NCBI RefSeq assembly: GCF_033954835.1
Contig: NZ_CP121471.1
Span: 682,001-746,000 of the forward strand
From: Thiorhodovibrio frisius
GTDB lineage: Bacteria > Pseudomonadota > Gammaproteobacteria > Chromatiales > Chromatiaceae
DNA length: 64,000 bases
Direction of reading: 5' to 3'
Shown piece by piece: positions 54,433 to 62,178 of this stretch (positions are counted from its first letter, which is position 1; every line of letters begins with the position of its first letter). The notes under the pieces are model-generated. The model searched no databases. It saw only the letters and a list, made by a program, of their open reading frames with translations, and was not told the origin of the DNA. The position numbers and the translations under genes were made by a program.

Positions 54433-54519
54433 TGGTGCCGAGGAGAGGACTTGAACCTCCACGAGCTTTCGCCCACATGGACCTGAACCATGCGCGTCTA
54501 CCAATTCCGCCACCTCGGC
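54433..54519 (-). tRNA. tRNA-Leu (anticodon CAG)
   Basis: 87 nt class II tRNA with encoded CCA. Acceptor GCCGAGG pairs with CCTCGGC; anticodon loop TTCAGGT (CAG); long variable arm; T-arm GGAGG-TTCAAGT-CCTCT with one mismatch-like closing pair. Reads CUG, the dominant leucine codon here. Confidence 0.97.
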
Positions 54520-54562
54520 AGGGGGAGCGGTGCCAGCCAGAACGGCTTGTGCAGAGCCGGGA

Positions 54563-54591
54563 AGATTAGCCGGGCTGCCGGCGTCTGTCAA
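54563..54591 (-). promoter_or_regulatory. Promoter of tRNA-Leu (CAG)
   Basis: Minus strand: a perfect TTGACA (54591-54586), 17-nt spacer and TAATCT (54568-54563), about 44 nt upstream of the mature tRNA 5' end. Confidence 0.62.
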
Positions 54592-54770
54592 CTCGCGCGT
54601 TGCCCGGTGACTTGATACCCAAACGACATGGATGCGGCCCAAAACCGAAAACGCCAGTGTGACTCGATATCTGACTGGCCGCTTTGATATTAAAAATCGC
54701 TTGTCAGCACACCCGGCGGCTTCGGGTACGTTAGACTAGCCGTTTTTCTCAGCCGGAATTATCTTCCATC

Positions 54771-57020
54771 GTGGCCAGACGCAAAAACTCCCAGTCCGCC
54801 AAAGTGCTTGACCCACACCGCGAGCGCGAGGCGAGGAAGTACGATAACCCCATTCCCAGTCGTGAGTTCATTCTCGAGACCCTGACCGAGCGCGGGGTGC
54901 CGATGGACGCCGCGGGCGTGGCCAAGGCGCTTAGTCTGTCCGACCCCGAGGAGCAGCTGGCACTCGAGCGGCGTCTGGGTGCGATGGTGCGCGATGGGCA
55001 ACTGGTGCGCAACCGCCGCGATGCCTTCTGCCTGGTCAATAAGAAGGATCTGATCGCCGGGCGGGTGATTGGCCATCCCGATGGCTTTGGCTTCCTCAAG
55101 CCCGATGAGGGCGGGGATGATCTTTATCTGTATCCGAAGGAAATGCGCGCGCTCTTCCATGGTGATCGCATTGTTGCGCGGGTCACCGGGCGCGACCGGC
55201 GCGGGCGGCTCGAGGGTGCGGTGGTGGAGATTCTTGAGCGCAATACTCAGTCGGTGGTGGGACGCTTTTATGCCGAAAGCGGCGTTGGCTTCGTGGTGCC
55301 GGATAACAAGCGTATCCCCCACGACATTATTATCCCCAGCGATCGGGCGGGAGCAGCCACCAAGGGCCAGATCGTGGTGGCCGAGATCACTGATCAGCCC
55401 ACCAAGCGCACCCAGCCGCTCGGGCGGGTGCTGGAGGTGCTCGGCGATCACATGGCCGCCGGCATGGAGACCGACATTGCCATTCGCGCCCACGATCTCC
55501 CTGTCGACTGGCCCGAGGCGGTGCTGCAACAGATCTCTGGCTTAAGCGAAGAGGTGCCGGAAGCGGCCAAGGCTGGGCGTCTGGATCTGCGCGATTTGCC
55601 GCTGGTGACTATCGATGGCGCCGATGCGCGCGATTTTGACGACGCCGTTTATGCCGAGCGCAAGCCCAAGGGTTGGCGGCTTTTGGTGTGCATTGCCGAT
55701 GTCTCTGCCTATGTGAGCCCCGGGGATGCGCTGGACCAGGAAGGCCGTGCGCGCGGTAATTCGGTCTATTTCCCTGATCGCGTGATTCCCATGCTGCCGG
55801 AGGTGCTCTCCAACGGGCTCTGTTCGCTTAATCCCCAGGTTGATCGGCTGTGCATGGCCTGCGAGCTCTATGTGAACCGCGATGGCAAGGTGACCCGTTC
55901 GCGCTTTTTCGAGGCGGTGATGCGCTCGGCGGCGCGGTTGACCTATGAGCAGGTCGCCGCCATGCTCGAGGGCGACGCCAAACTATGCGATCAATATGCG
56001 CAGCTGCTGCCCCATCTGCATGAGCTGCATCAGCTGTTTCAGTCGCTGCTCGAGGCGCGTGGCGAGCGCGGTGCCATCGATTTCGACACGGTCGAGACCC
56101 AGTTCGTCTTCAACGAGCAGGGCCGGCTTGAGGGCATCGAACCGCGCACTCGCAATGACGCGCATCGCATTATCGAGGAATGCATGCTCGCGGCCAATGT
56201 CGCCTCCGCGCGCCTGTTCGAGCGCAAGAAGATGCCGGCGCTGTTCCGTATTCACGAGCAGCCCAAGGCGGAGAAGCTCTCCGACCTGCGCGAGTTCCTC
56301 GCCGAATTGGGCCTGAACCTGCCCGGTGGCGACAAACCCACCGCCAAGGACTATGGCACCTTGTTGGATTTAGTGCGCGAACGGGCGGATTTTCATTTGA
56401 TCCAAACCGTACTGCTGCGCTCCATGCAGCAGGCCATGTACAGCTCGGACAATGTTGGTCACTTTGGCCTGGCGTACGAGGGCTATACCCATTTCACCTC
56501 GCCCATTCGCCGCTATCCGGACCTGATTGTGCACCGCATCATCAAGCATATTCTGGCGGGTGGCAGCGTGGCGGATTTGGACTACTCCAAGCCCGAGTTA
56601 CAACAGATTGCTGAGCACTGCTCGGGCACCGAGCGGCGCGCCGACGAGGCCACCCGCGATGCCGCCGACTGGCTGAAATGCGAGTACATGCGCGACAAGC
56701 TCGGCGAGCAGTTCGACGGCACCATTGTAAGCGTCCAGGGCTTTGGCCTGTTCGTCGAGCTCGACGATGTTTATGTCGATGGCCTGGTGCACATTACTGC
56801 GCTGGATAACGACTTCTACCACTTCGACCCCATCGGCCACCGACTCAATGGCGCACGCACGGGCCAAGTCTATCGGCTCGGCGACCGGCTGCGGGTGCAG
56901 GTGGCGGCAGTCAATCTCGATGAGCGCAAGATCGACTTCGTGCTGGCACCCGCGGACAAGAAGTCCGAGGGCGCCAAGCGCTCCCGCCGTCGCGGCAGCC
57001 GTAAACGCGCCGCTAGCTGA
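54771..57020 (+). CDS. rnr: Ribonuclease R
   Basis: 749 residues from GTG 54771. N-terminal winged helix (PSREFILETLTERGVPMDAAG), cold-shock domains (about 85-240), RNB catalytic domain with the aspartate cluster in TIDGADARDFDDAVYAE, YTHFTSPIRRYPDLIVHR near its end, then an S1 domain (GTIVSVQGFGLFVELDDVYVDGLVH) and a Lys/Arg-rich tail. Processive 3'-5' exonuclease for structured RNA and, with SmpB-tmRNA, for trapped messages. Upstream of rlmB as in E. coli. Confidence 0.97.
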   Translation: MARRKNSQSAKVLDPHREREARKYDNPIPSREFILETLTERGVPMDAAGVAKALSLSDPEEQLALERRLGAMVRDGQLVRNRRDAFCLVNKKDLIAGRVIGHPDGFGFLKPDEGGDDLYLYPKEMRALFHGDRIVARVTGRDRRGRLEGAVVEILERNTQSVVGRFYAESGVGFVVPDNKRIPHDIIIPSDRAGAATKGQIVVAEITDQPTKRTQPLGRVLEVLGDHMAAGMETDIAIRAHDLPVDWPEAVLQQISGLSEEVPEAAKAGRLDLRDLPLVTIDGADARDFDDAVYAERKPKGWRLLVCIADVSAYVSPGDALDQEGRARGNSVYFPDRVIPMLPEVLSNGLCSLNPQVDRLCMACELYVNRDGKVTRSRFFEAVMRSAARLTYEQVAAMLEGDAKLCDQYAQLLPHLHELHQLFQSLLEARGERGAIDFDTVETQFVFNEQGRLEGIEPRTRNDAHRIIEECMLAANVASARLFERKKMPALFRIHEQPKAEKLSDLREFLAELGLNLPGGDKPTAKDYGTLLDLVRERADFHLIQTVLLRSMQQAMYSSDNVGHFGLAYEGYTHFTSPIRRYPDLIVHRIIKHILAGGSVADLDYSKPELQQIAEHCSGTERRADEATRDAADWLKCEYMRDKLGEQFDGTIVSVQGFGLFVELDDVYVDGLVHITALDNDFYHFDPIGHRLNGARTGQVYRLGDRLRVQVAAVNLDERKIDFVLAPADKKSEGAKRSRRRGSRKRAAS

Positions 57021-57072
57021 ACCGTGGTCGCAGCGGACTAGCGCAGAGCAAGGGAGAGCAGAGCGAATCACC

Positions 57073-57915
57073 ATGGCCAAGGGGAATGGGAACGCCAAGG
57101 CGGGTGGCAGGGGCAAAGCGGATGGCGCGAGTAAAGCCTGCGTCAGTAACGCGGATGGACTGGTGAGAAGCGCAGGTGCCGCGGTCGTGATTGGCATCAA
57201 TGCCGTGCGCGCGGCCCTGAGCCAGGGCGGGGTGCGCGAGCTGTGGCTTGACCGCGCCCGGCGCGATCGTCGTCTGAATGAACTGGTCGAGCAGGCGCGC
57301 GCCGATGGTGTGCCCGTGCGCCAGCAGGCCCGGGATGCGCTCGATGATGCCGCCCGTGGCGGTAATCATCAGGGTGCGCTGGCCTGGACCGATGCGCCCG
57401 CCGCTCGCACCGAGGCCGATCTGGACCAGTTACTTGCGGCCGGCCCGCGCGACCCGCTGCTGCTGGTGCTCGACGGCGTCACCGACCCGCATAATCTGGG
57501 CGCCTGCCTGCGCTGTGCCGACGGTGCCGGCGCACTCGCGGTCATTGCCCCGCGCGATCGCGCCGTGGGGCTGAATGCCACGGCGGTCAAGGTGGCCAGC
57601 GGTGCCGCGGCCAGTGTGCCTTTCGTGCAGGTGACCAATCTGTCCCGCACCTTGACCCAGCTCCAGGAGCGCGGGTTCTGGGTTCTTGGGTTGGCTGGCG
57701 AGGCATCGCACAGTCTGTTCGAGCTCGATTTAAAGGGCCCGCTCGCACTGGTGCTCGGCAGCGAGGGTAAAGGCATGCGAAGGCTGACGCGCGAGCACTG
57801 CGACCAGCTCGCGGCCCTGCCGATGCGCGGTCAGGTCGAGAGCCTGAATGTCTCGGTCAGCGCCGGGATTTGTCTCTATGAGGCTGTGCGCCAGCGGTTA
57901 GCGGCTGCGGCTTAA
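57073..57915 (+). CDS. rlmB: 23S rRNA (guanosine-2'-O)-methyltransferase RlmB
   Basis: 280 residues from ATG 57073; the same frame stays open upstream inside rnr but is not conserved there. A Lys/Gly-rich leader of about 35 residues precedes the substrate-binding domain (GINAVRAALSQGGVRELWLD). The SpoU/TrmH knot follows with motif 1 DPHNLGACLRCADGAGA, motif 2 LVLGSEGKGMRRLT and motif 3 LNVSVSAGICLYEAVRQR. It methylates G2251 in the P-loop of 23S rRNA. 52 nt after rnr; probably cotranscribed. Confidence 0.95.
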   Translation: MAKGNGNAKAGGRGKADGASKACVSNADGLVRSAGAAVVIGINAVRAALSQGGVRELWLDRARRDRRLNELVEQARADGVPVRQQARDALDDAARGGNHQGALAWTDAPAARTEADLDQLLAAGPRDPLLLVLDGVTDPHNLGACLRCADGAGALAVIAPRDRAVGLNATAVKVASGAAASVPFVQVTNLSRTLTQLQERGFWVLGLAGEASHSLFELDLKGPLALVLGSEGKGMRRLTREHCDQLAALPMRGQVESLNVSVSAGICLYEAVRQRLAAAA

Positions 57916-57925
57916 GCCGAGACCA

Positions 57926-60019
57926 ATGGCAATGTCTGCAGCTCAACCTTATTTTGGAGGCGTCTTGATCAGCTGCGCGCAATTTTCGTCTCTTGGCGCC
58001 TGGACGCGCCAGTCCCTGACGGCAACTGTCTTGCTGACATCTCTGCTCAGCGCGGCGGGTTTCGCCAGCGAACGGGCTGGGGAAGTCGCGGACACCGAAT
58101 CGCTCAATGACCTGCTCTCCATCATCGACCAGCAGACGCAGCTTGCTACCAAAAGCGGCATGAATGCCGATTATGTGCCAGGCATGGCGACGATTTTAAC
58201 CGGCGATGATCTGCGCGCGCGCGGCGTGCGCTCGGTCAGCGAGGCACTGGCGCTGGTGCCTGGCATCAGCCAGGCCATCGAGATGACCGGCGAGCGCCAG
58301 ATTCTGAGCCGCGGCATCGGCTACGGCTACGCCTCGGGCAATCTCAAGATCCTGCTCGATGGCGTGTCGATGAACGCCACCCTCTATGCCACCGCCAACC
58401 CGGTGCTCAACATTCCCATCGAGCAGGTCGAGCGCATCGAGGTGATTCGCGGCCCCGGCGCCTCGGTGCATGGGGAGTATGCCTTTGCTGGCGTGATCGA
58501 TGTCATCACGCGCACGGGCGACCGCGAAGTCTCGGCCTCGGCGATGGAGGACGGCGATTACGGTGGCGGCCTGATGTGGCACTGGGCCGACCCCGAACGC
58601 GATCTGGCGTTGTCGGTCAATGCTTACGGGTTGGATGGCGACGGCGGGGTTGATGTCGCCACCGATGCGGCCTTCAACCTCGGCATGCCCGAGATCTCCA
58701 ATGCCCCGGGCCTCTCGAATGAGTCGCATCGCTATCGCGGACTCTTTGCCGACATCCGCTGGGGCGCTTTCTTTGGCTCAATCAAGCTGCTCGATGACGA
58801 CTACGGCGACTATTTCGGCATCAATCACTTTTTGCCGCCGGATGATGACCGGCTGGCCTCGCGACAGCGTTACCAATCCTTGCAGCTTGGCACCGATCTG
58901 ACCTTCAATGCGCGCTGGCGCAGCCGGCTACGGTTCGAGGTACTTCGCTACGAGCGCGACCGCGATGATCTGTTTGTGTTTCCCACCGGCTATTTCTTCG
59001 ACGACGAGTCGGTAGTCATGAGCCAGGATTATCAGGAAACCCGCTATTTAATCGCCGCTGATACGCACTGGAACCCGAATGATCGCCATCAGGTCCTCTT
59101 TGGTCTGGAAGCCAGTCATGTGGAGGTGGACGAGGCCACCTGGGACTGGCCAGCGGCGTTTGAAATCGACTTCCCCTGGCTGGATGACCAGCGCAACCGG
59201 CGCATCCTGAGCGCGATCGTGCAGGATGAATTCCGCCTCAACGAGCGGCTGACCCTGACCGGCGCGCTGCGTTTTGATGACTACAGCGATGTCGGCTCGC
59301 ATCTCAGCCCGCGGCTGGCGGCAGTTTGGCGCATCGATGCCGAGAACATCATCAAGGCGCAGTATGCGCGCGCCTTTCGCCCGCCGACCTTCTACGAGCA
59401 GGAATACTCCGCCACCGATGACATCGGCTTTGGCGAGATTGCGACCTACGAACTGGGCTACATCCTGAAAAAGCCGACCTGGGAAGGGCGGGTGATTGTG
59501 TTTCACTCCGAGTTGACCGACCCGATCGTCTTCTACAGCCCCGAGAGTGCCTATGCCAATGTCGCTGATGCCCGACTGCAAGGTGTGGAGTTTGAGTATC
59601 AGCAGCGCCTGCGCCGCGATCTTAAGCTCGATGGCAACCTGTCCTATGTCCAAACCCGAGATGAAAGCAGCGGCCGCTCGCTGCCCGGCGGCACCAACCT
59701 GCTGGCGAATCTGGCGCTGATCTGGCGCCCGGCGCCGGCCTGGACTCTGGCCGCGCAGCTGGCCTATGTTGGCGAAACTGAGCGCCGCGAGGACGATGAC
59801 CGCGACCCGCTCGAGGCCTATACCACGCTGGACCTGACGCTCAGTTATGCCAAACCCGGCTCGGGTCCCTTCGCACGTCTCGGGGTCAAGAATCTCGCCA
59901 ATGCCAATGTGCGCTACCCCGATCAGGAGGCGAGCGCTGGCGGTGTCGACTGGATCTACGCTGACGATTACCCCCGTCCCGACCGGCGCTGGTGGCTCGA
60001 GCTTGGGTACGCGTTCTGA
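57926..60019 (+). CDS. TonB-dependent outer-membrane receptor (first of two)
   Basis: 697 residues from ATG 57926 (another ATG at 57932). A long N-region leads to a signal-like hydrophobic stretch (TATVLLTSLLSAAGFAS). The plug domain contains LLSIIDQQTQLATKSGMNADYVPG, GVRSVSEALALVPGI and IEQVERIEVIRGPGASVHGEYAFAGVIDVITR. The barrel ends RRWWLELGYAF with the terminal Phe needed for BamA insertion. Substrate unknown; no siderophore or B12 genes lie beside it. The next gene starts 4 nt after its stop and the set includes a diguanylate cyclase, so the receptor may sense rather than, or as well as, transport. Confidence 0.9.
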   Translation: MAMSAAQPYFGGVLISCAQFSSLGAWTRQSLTATVLLTSLLSAAGFASERAGEVADTESLNDLLSIIDQQTQLATKSGMNADYVPGMATILTGDDLRARGVRSVSEALALVPGISQAIEMTGERQILSRGIGYGYASGNLKILLDGVSMNATLYATANPVLNIPIEQVERIEVIRGPGASVHGEYAFAGVIDVITRTGDREVSASAMEDGDYGGGLMWHWADPERDLALSVNAYGLDGDGGVDVATDAAFNLGMPEISNAPGLSNESHRYRGLFADIRWGAFFGSIKLLDDDYGDYFGINHFLPPDDDRLASRQRYQSLQLGTDLTFNARWRSRLRFEVLRYERDRDDLFVFPTGYFFDDESVVMSQDYQETRYLIAADTHWNPNDRHQVLFGLEASHVEVDEATWDWPAAFEIDFPWLDDQRNRRILSAIVQDEFRLNERLTLTGALRFDDYSDVGSHLSPRLAAVWRIDAENIIKAQYARAFRPPTFYEQEYSATDDIGFGEIATYELGYILKKPTWEGRVIVFHSELTDPIVFYSPESAYANVADARLQGVEFEYQQRLRRDLKLDGNLSYVQTRDESSGRSLPGGTNLLANLALIWRPAPAWTLAAQLAYVGETERREDDDRDPLEAYTTLDLTLSYAKPGSGPFARLGVKNLANANVRYPDQEASAGGVDWIYADDYPRPDRRWWLELGYAF

Positions 60020-60023
60020 TCGC

Positions 60024-60641
60024 GTGATCCCGCCCGAGTCAGGCTCCAGTCCTGGCAGTCCGCGCATCTCCGCGCGGCGGCGTCTGCCTGTTGCCTTTTT
60101 GTGTCTGGTGCTGGTGGGTGTCGCGCTAGCCCAGGCAGCGGCGTTGGCGGGCGGCCTGTGGCCGGAGGAAGAGCAGCGCCTGCGGGTCGGGCTCAAGCTC
60201 TTTCCCGCCGTGCTCGGCGCTGTAGAGGACCTGAAGCGGGACCACAGCCGCGATGGCCAGTTGCATATTGCGGTTGGCTACCAGACGCTAGATGCCAGCG
60301 TGCGTGAGGTGGTGAGCTCCATTGAGGAGGTTGGGGAGGTGCAGGGGCTGCGGCTTAAGGTCAGACCCGTACCCATTGCTGACTTGCTTGCGGAAGCGGA
60401 CGCATCGCTGGCCGCGGTGTTCGTGGCGAGCGTCGGGATGGCCTCGGCACAGTTGCAGCGTCTGTCTGAAGGGCGCGGCGTTCTGGTCTTTTCCCCTTTT
60501 ACCGGCGATGTGGCTCGAGGCGCGGTGGCTGGCGTCTATGTTACCGACCGCATTCTGCCAGCGGTCAATCTCGCGCAGGCCGAACGCGCCGGTCTGCGGT
60601 TCAAGGCGTTTTTCCTGCGGGTTGCCCATCATGAGGAGTAA
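60024..60641 (+). CDS. YfiR-like (DUF4154-type) periplasmic protein
   Basis: 205 residues from GTG 60024, 4 nt after the receptor stop. An N-terminal polar stretch, then a signal peptide with RRRLPVAFLCLVLVGVALAQAAALA. The mature part, about 155 residues, begins LWPEEEQRLRVGLKLFPAVL and ends ILPAVNLAQAERAGLRFKAFFLRVA, which resembles the closing INLxAARxAGLxxSxxLLRLA of YfiR proteins. YfiR restrains the diguanylate cyclase YfiN (TpbB) from the periplasm in Pseudomonas. The mature protein has no cysteine, unlike redox-controlled YfiR. The match is divergent, so the family call is tentative. It overlaps the cyclase gene. Confidence 0.55.
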   Translation: MIPPESGSSPGSPRISARRRLPVAFLCLVLVGVALAQAAALAGGLWPEEEQRLRVGLKLFPAVLGAVEDLKRDHSRDGQLHIAVGYQTLDASVREVVSSIEEVGEVQGLRLKVRPVPIADLLAEADASLAAVFVASVGMASAQLQRLSEGRGVLVFSPFTGDVARGAVAGVYVTDRILPAVNLAQAERAGLRFKAFFLRVAHHEE

Positions 60642-62058
60642 GCGCGGCTTTATGGGTTCCCTGCATCGCTCGCTGGCATTCGAGCGCAATCTAGCGATTT
60701 TGTTCGCCAGCCTTGGCGTGCTGCTGATGGCCTTGATGACCGGCTACTGGCTGCTGGTGCTGGAGCCCAATCTGCGCGCCGATGCCGAAAGCCGCGTGCG
60801 CGCGCTGGCCCAGGCGCAGGCGCGCAGTTTGGAAGTGCTGTTCGGGCTCGACTTGGCGCAGTCGCGATTGCTCGACGAACTCGACACCCGCATCAATGGG
60901 ATGCTGTTGCTCAAGGAGCCTCAGGATGACTCCAAGCTGACGCTGCGCATCGAGCTGGAACTGGACCCCGATAGCGCTGCAGTCCCGCCTGAGCGCCAGC
61001 GTCTTGCGCGCGGACAGGCGCAGTGTCCCGACTGCCTGAAGGTCGATGCGCCCCTCTATCATCCGCGCAATCAACAACTCATCGGTATCGCCACCTTTTA
61101 CTGCAATACAGCTTCGTTGAACCGCCTGATCGGTGATGTGCGGATCAGACTGATCTGGGCCGGCGGCAGCATTCTGGCCCTGATTGTTGTGGCCTGGCTC
61201 GGAACTGTGCGGTTGCTGCTGCGTCTGCGCGAAAGCGAATCGAATGTGCGCAATTTGCTCGACGTCGCCCCCTTCCCGATCCTGCTGCTGGAGCAGGACC
61301 AGCGGCGTATCGCCCTGGCCAACAAGGCGGCGCAGCGTTACCTGGGGCTTGTCCCCAATGCGACCGGGCGGCTCGATAGCATGGCCTGGCTAAGAATCAG
61401 GGCACTGGGGATGGACCTGTCTGGACCCCAACGGCGCGAGATTCAGCTCAACTCAGAGGGCGGCGAACAGCGCTGGGCCATTTTGTCCGCGACCGAGGTC
61501 AATGTCTCGAACGCGCTTCACCCAGTGGTGTCGCTGGTGGATGTCTCCGAGCTCAAGGCCGTGCAGCAGCGACTGCACCTGGCCGCTAACACCGATGGAC
61601 TGACCAAAAGCTACAACCGGCGTTTCCTGTTCGAGCGGCTGGAGGAAGAGATCGCCCGCACCGAGAATGACGGCCATTCGCTCTCGGTGATCCTGTTCGA
61701 CCTGGACGAGTTCAAGGCCGTTAATGACACCTATGGCCATGCCGTTGGCGATGCGGTGCTGATTCAGACCGCCGAGGTCATGCGCGATTGCATTCGCGCC
61801 GCTGATACCTGCGGGCGTTATGGCGGTGAAGAATTCCTCGTCATTCTGCCCTTCGCGACCCGCGCTACCGCTGCAGAGCTCGCCGAGCGCATCCGCGTTG
61901 GCATCGAAAGCCTGCCCCCGATCCGGCCCAATCTGAAATTGACCATCAGCGGAGGCATTGCCGAGCATTGTGGAACCGACGTCGACAGCCTGCTCGAAGC
62001 CGCCGACCGCAATCTCTACCTGGCTAAGCAGCAGGGGCGTAACCGGGTGATCGGCTAA
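60631..62058 (+). CDS. Membrane diguanylate cyclase (periplasmic sensor, PAS, GGDEF)
   Basis: 475 residues from ATG 60631, which overlaps the YfiR-like gene by 11 nt; ATG 60652 is an alternative with GAGGAG upstream. Membrane helix about 20-44, periplasmic domain 45-170, second helix about 172-197, PAS-like domain about 205-305, GGDEF 318-475. The active loop is RYGGEEF (396-402), with an intact product-inhibition I-site RAAD (389-392), so it should make c-di-GMP. The periplasmic domain carries a CPDC pair (C132, C135) and C158 (FYCN). The layout matches YfiN/TpbB partners of YfiR, except that a PAS replaces HAMP. Confidence 0.88.
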   Translation: MRSKRGFMGSLHRSLAFERNLAILFASLGVLLMALMTGYWLLVLEPNLRADAESRVRALAQAQARSLEVLFGLDLAQSRLLDELDTRINGMLLLKEPQDDSKLTLRIELELDPDSAAVPPERQRLARGQAQCPDCLKVDAPLYHPRNQQLIGIATFYCNTASLNRLIGDVRIRLIWAGGSILALIVVAWLGTVRLLLRLRESESNVRNLLDVAPFPILLLEQDQRRIALANKAAQRYLGLVPNATGRLDSMAWLRIRALGMDLSGPQRREIQLNSEGGEQRWAILSATEVNVSNALHPVVSLVDVSELKAVQQRLHLAANTDGLTKSYNRRFLFERLEEEIARTENDGHSLSVILFDLDEFKAVNDTYGHAVGDAVLIQTAEVMRDCIRAADTCGRYGGEEFLVILPFATRATAAELAERIRVGIESLPPIRPNLKLTISGGIAEHCGTDVDSLLEAADRNLYLAKQQGRNRVIG

Positions 62059-62178
62059 GCGGTCTCTGCGCGAATGCCGCATAATGACTGCTCTGGTCGC
62101 GCTCGGCAGACGCCAAAATACACTTAAATCAAGTGTGACAAGAAGCAATCTGGTCAGGGCATTTTTCGCGTCGGAGAT

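Noticed and set aside
54117-54569. Plus-strand frame covering the rlmI-tRNA-Leu gap
   Set aside because: Runs through the tRNA-Leu gene and has no coding character.
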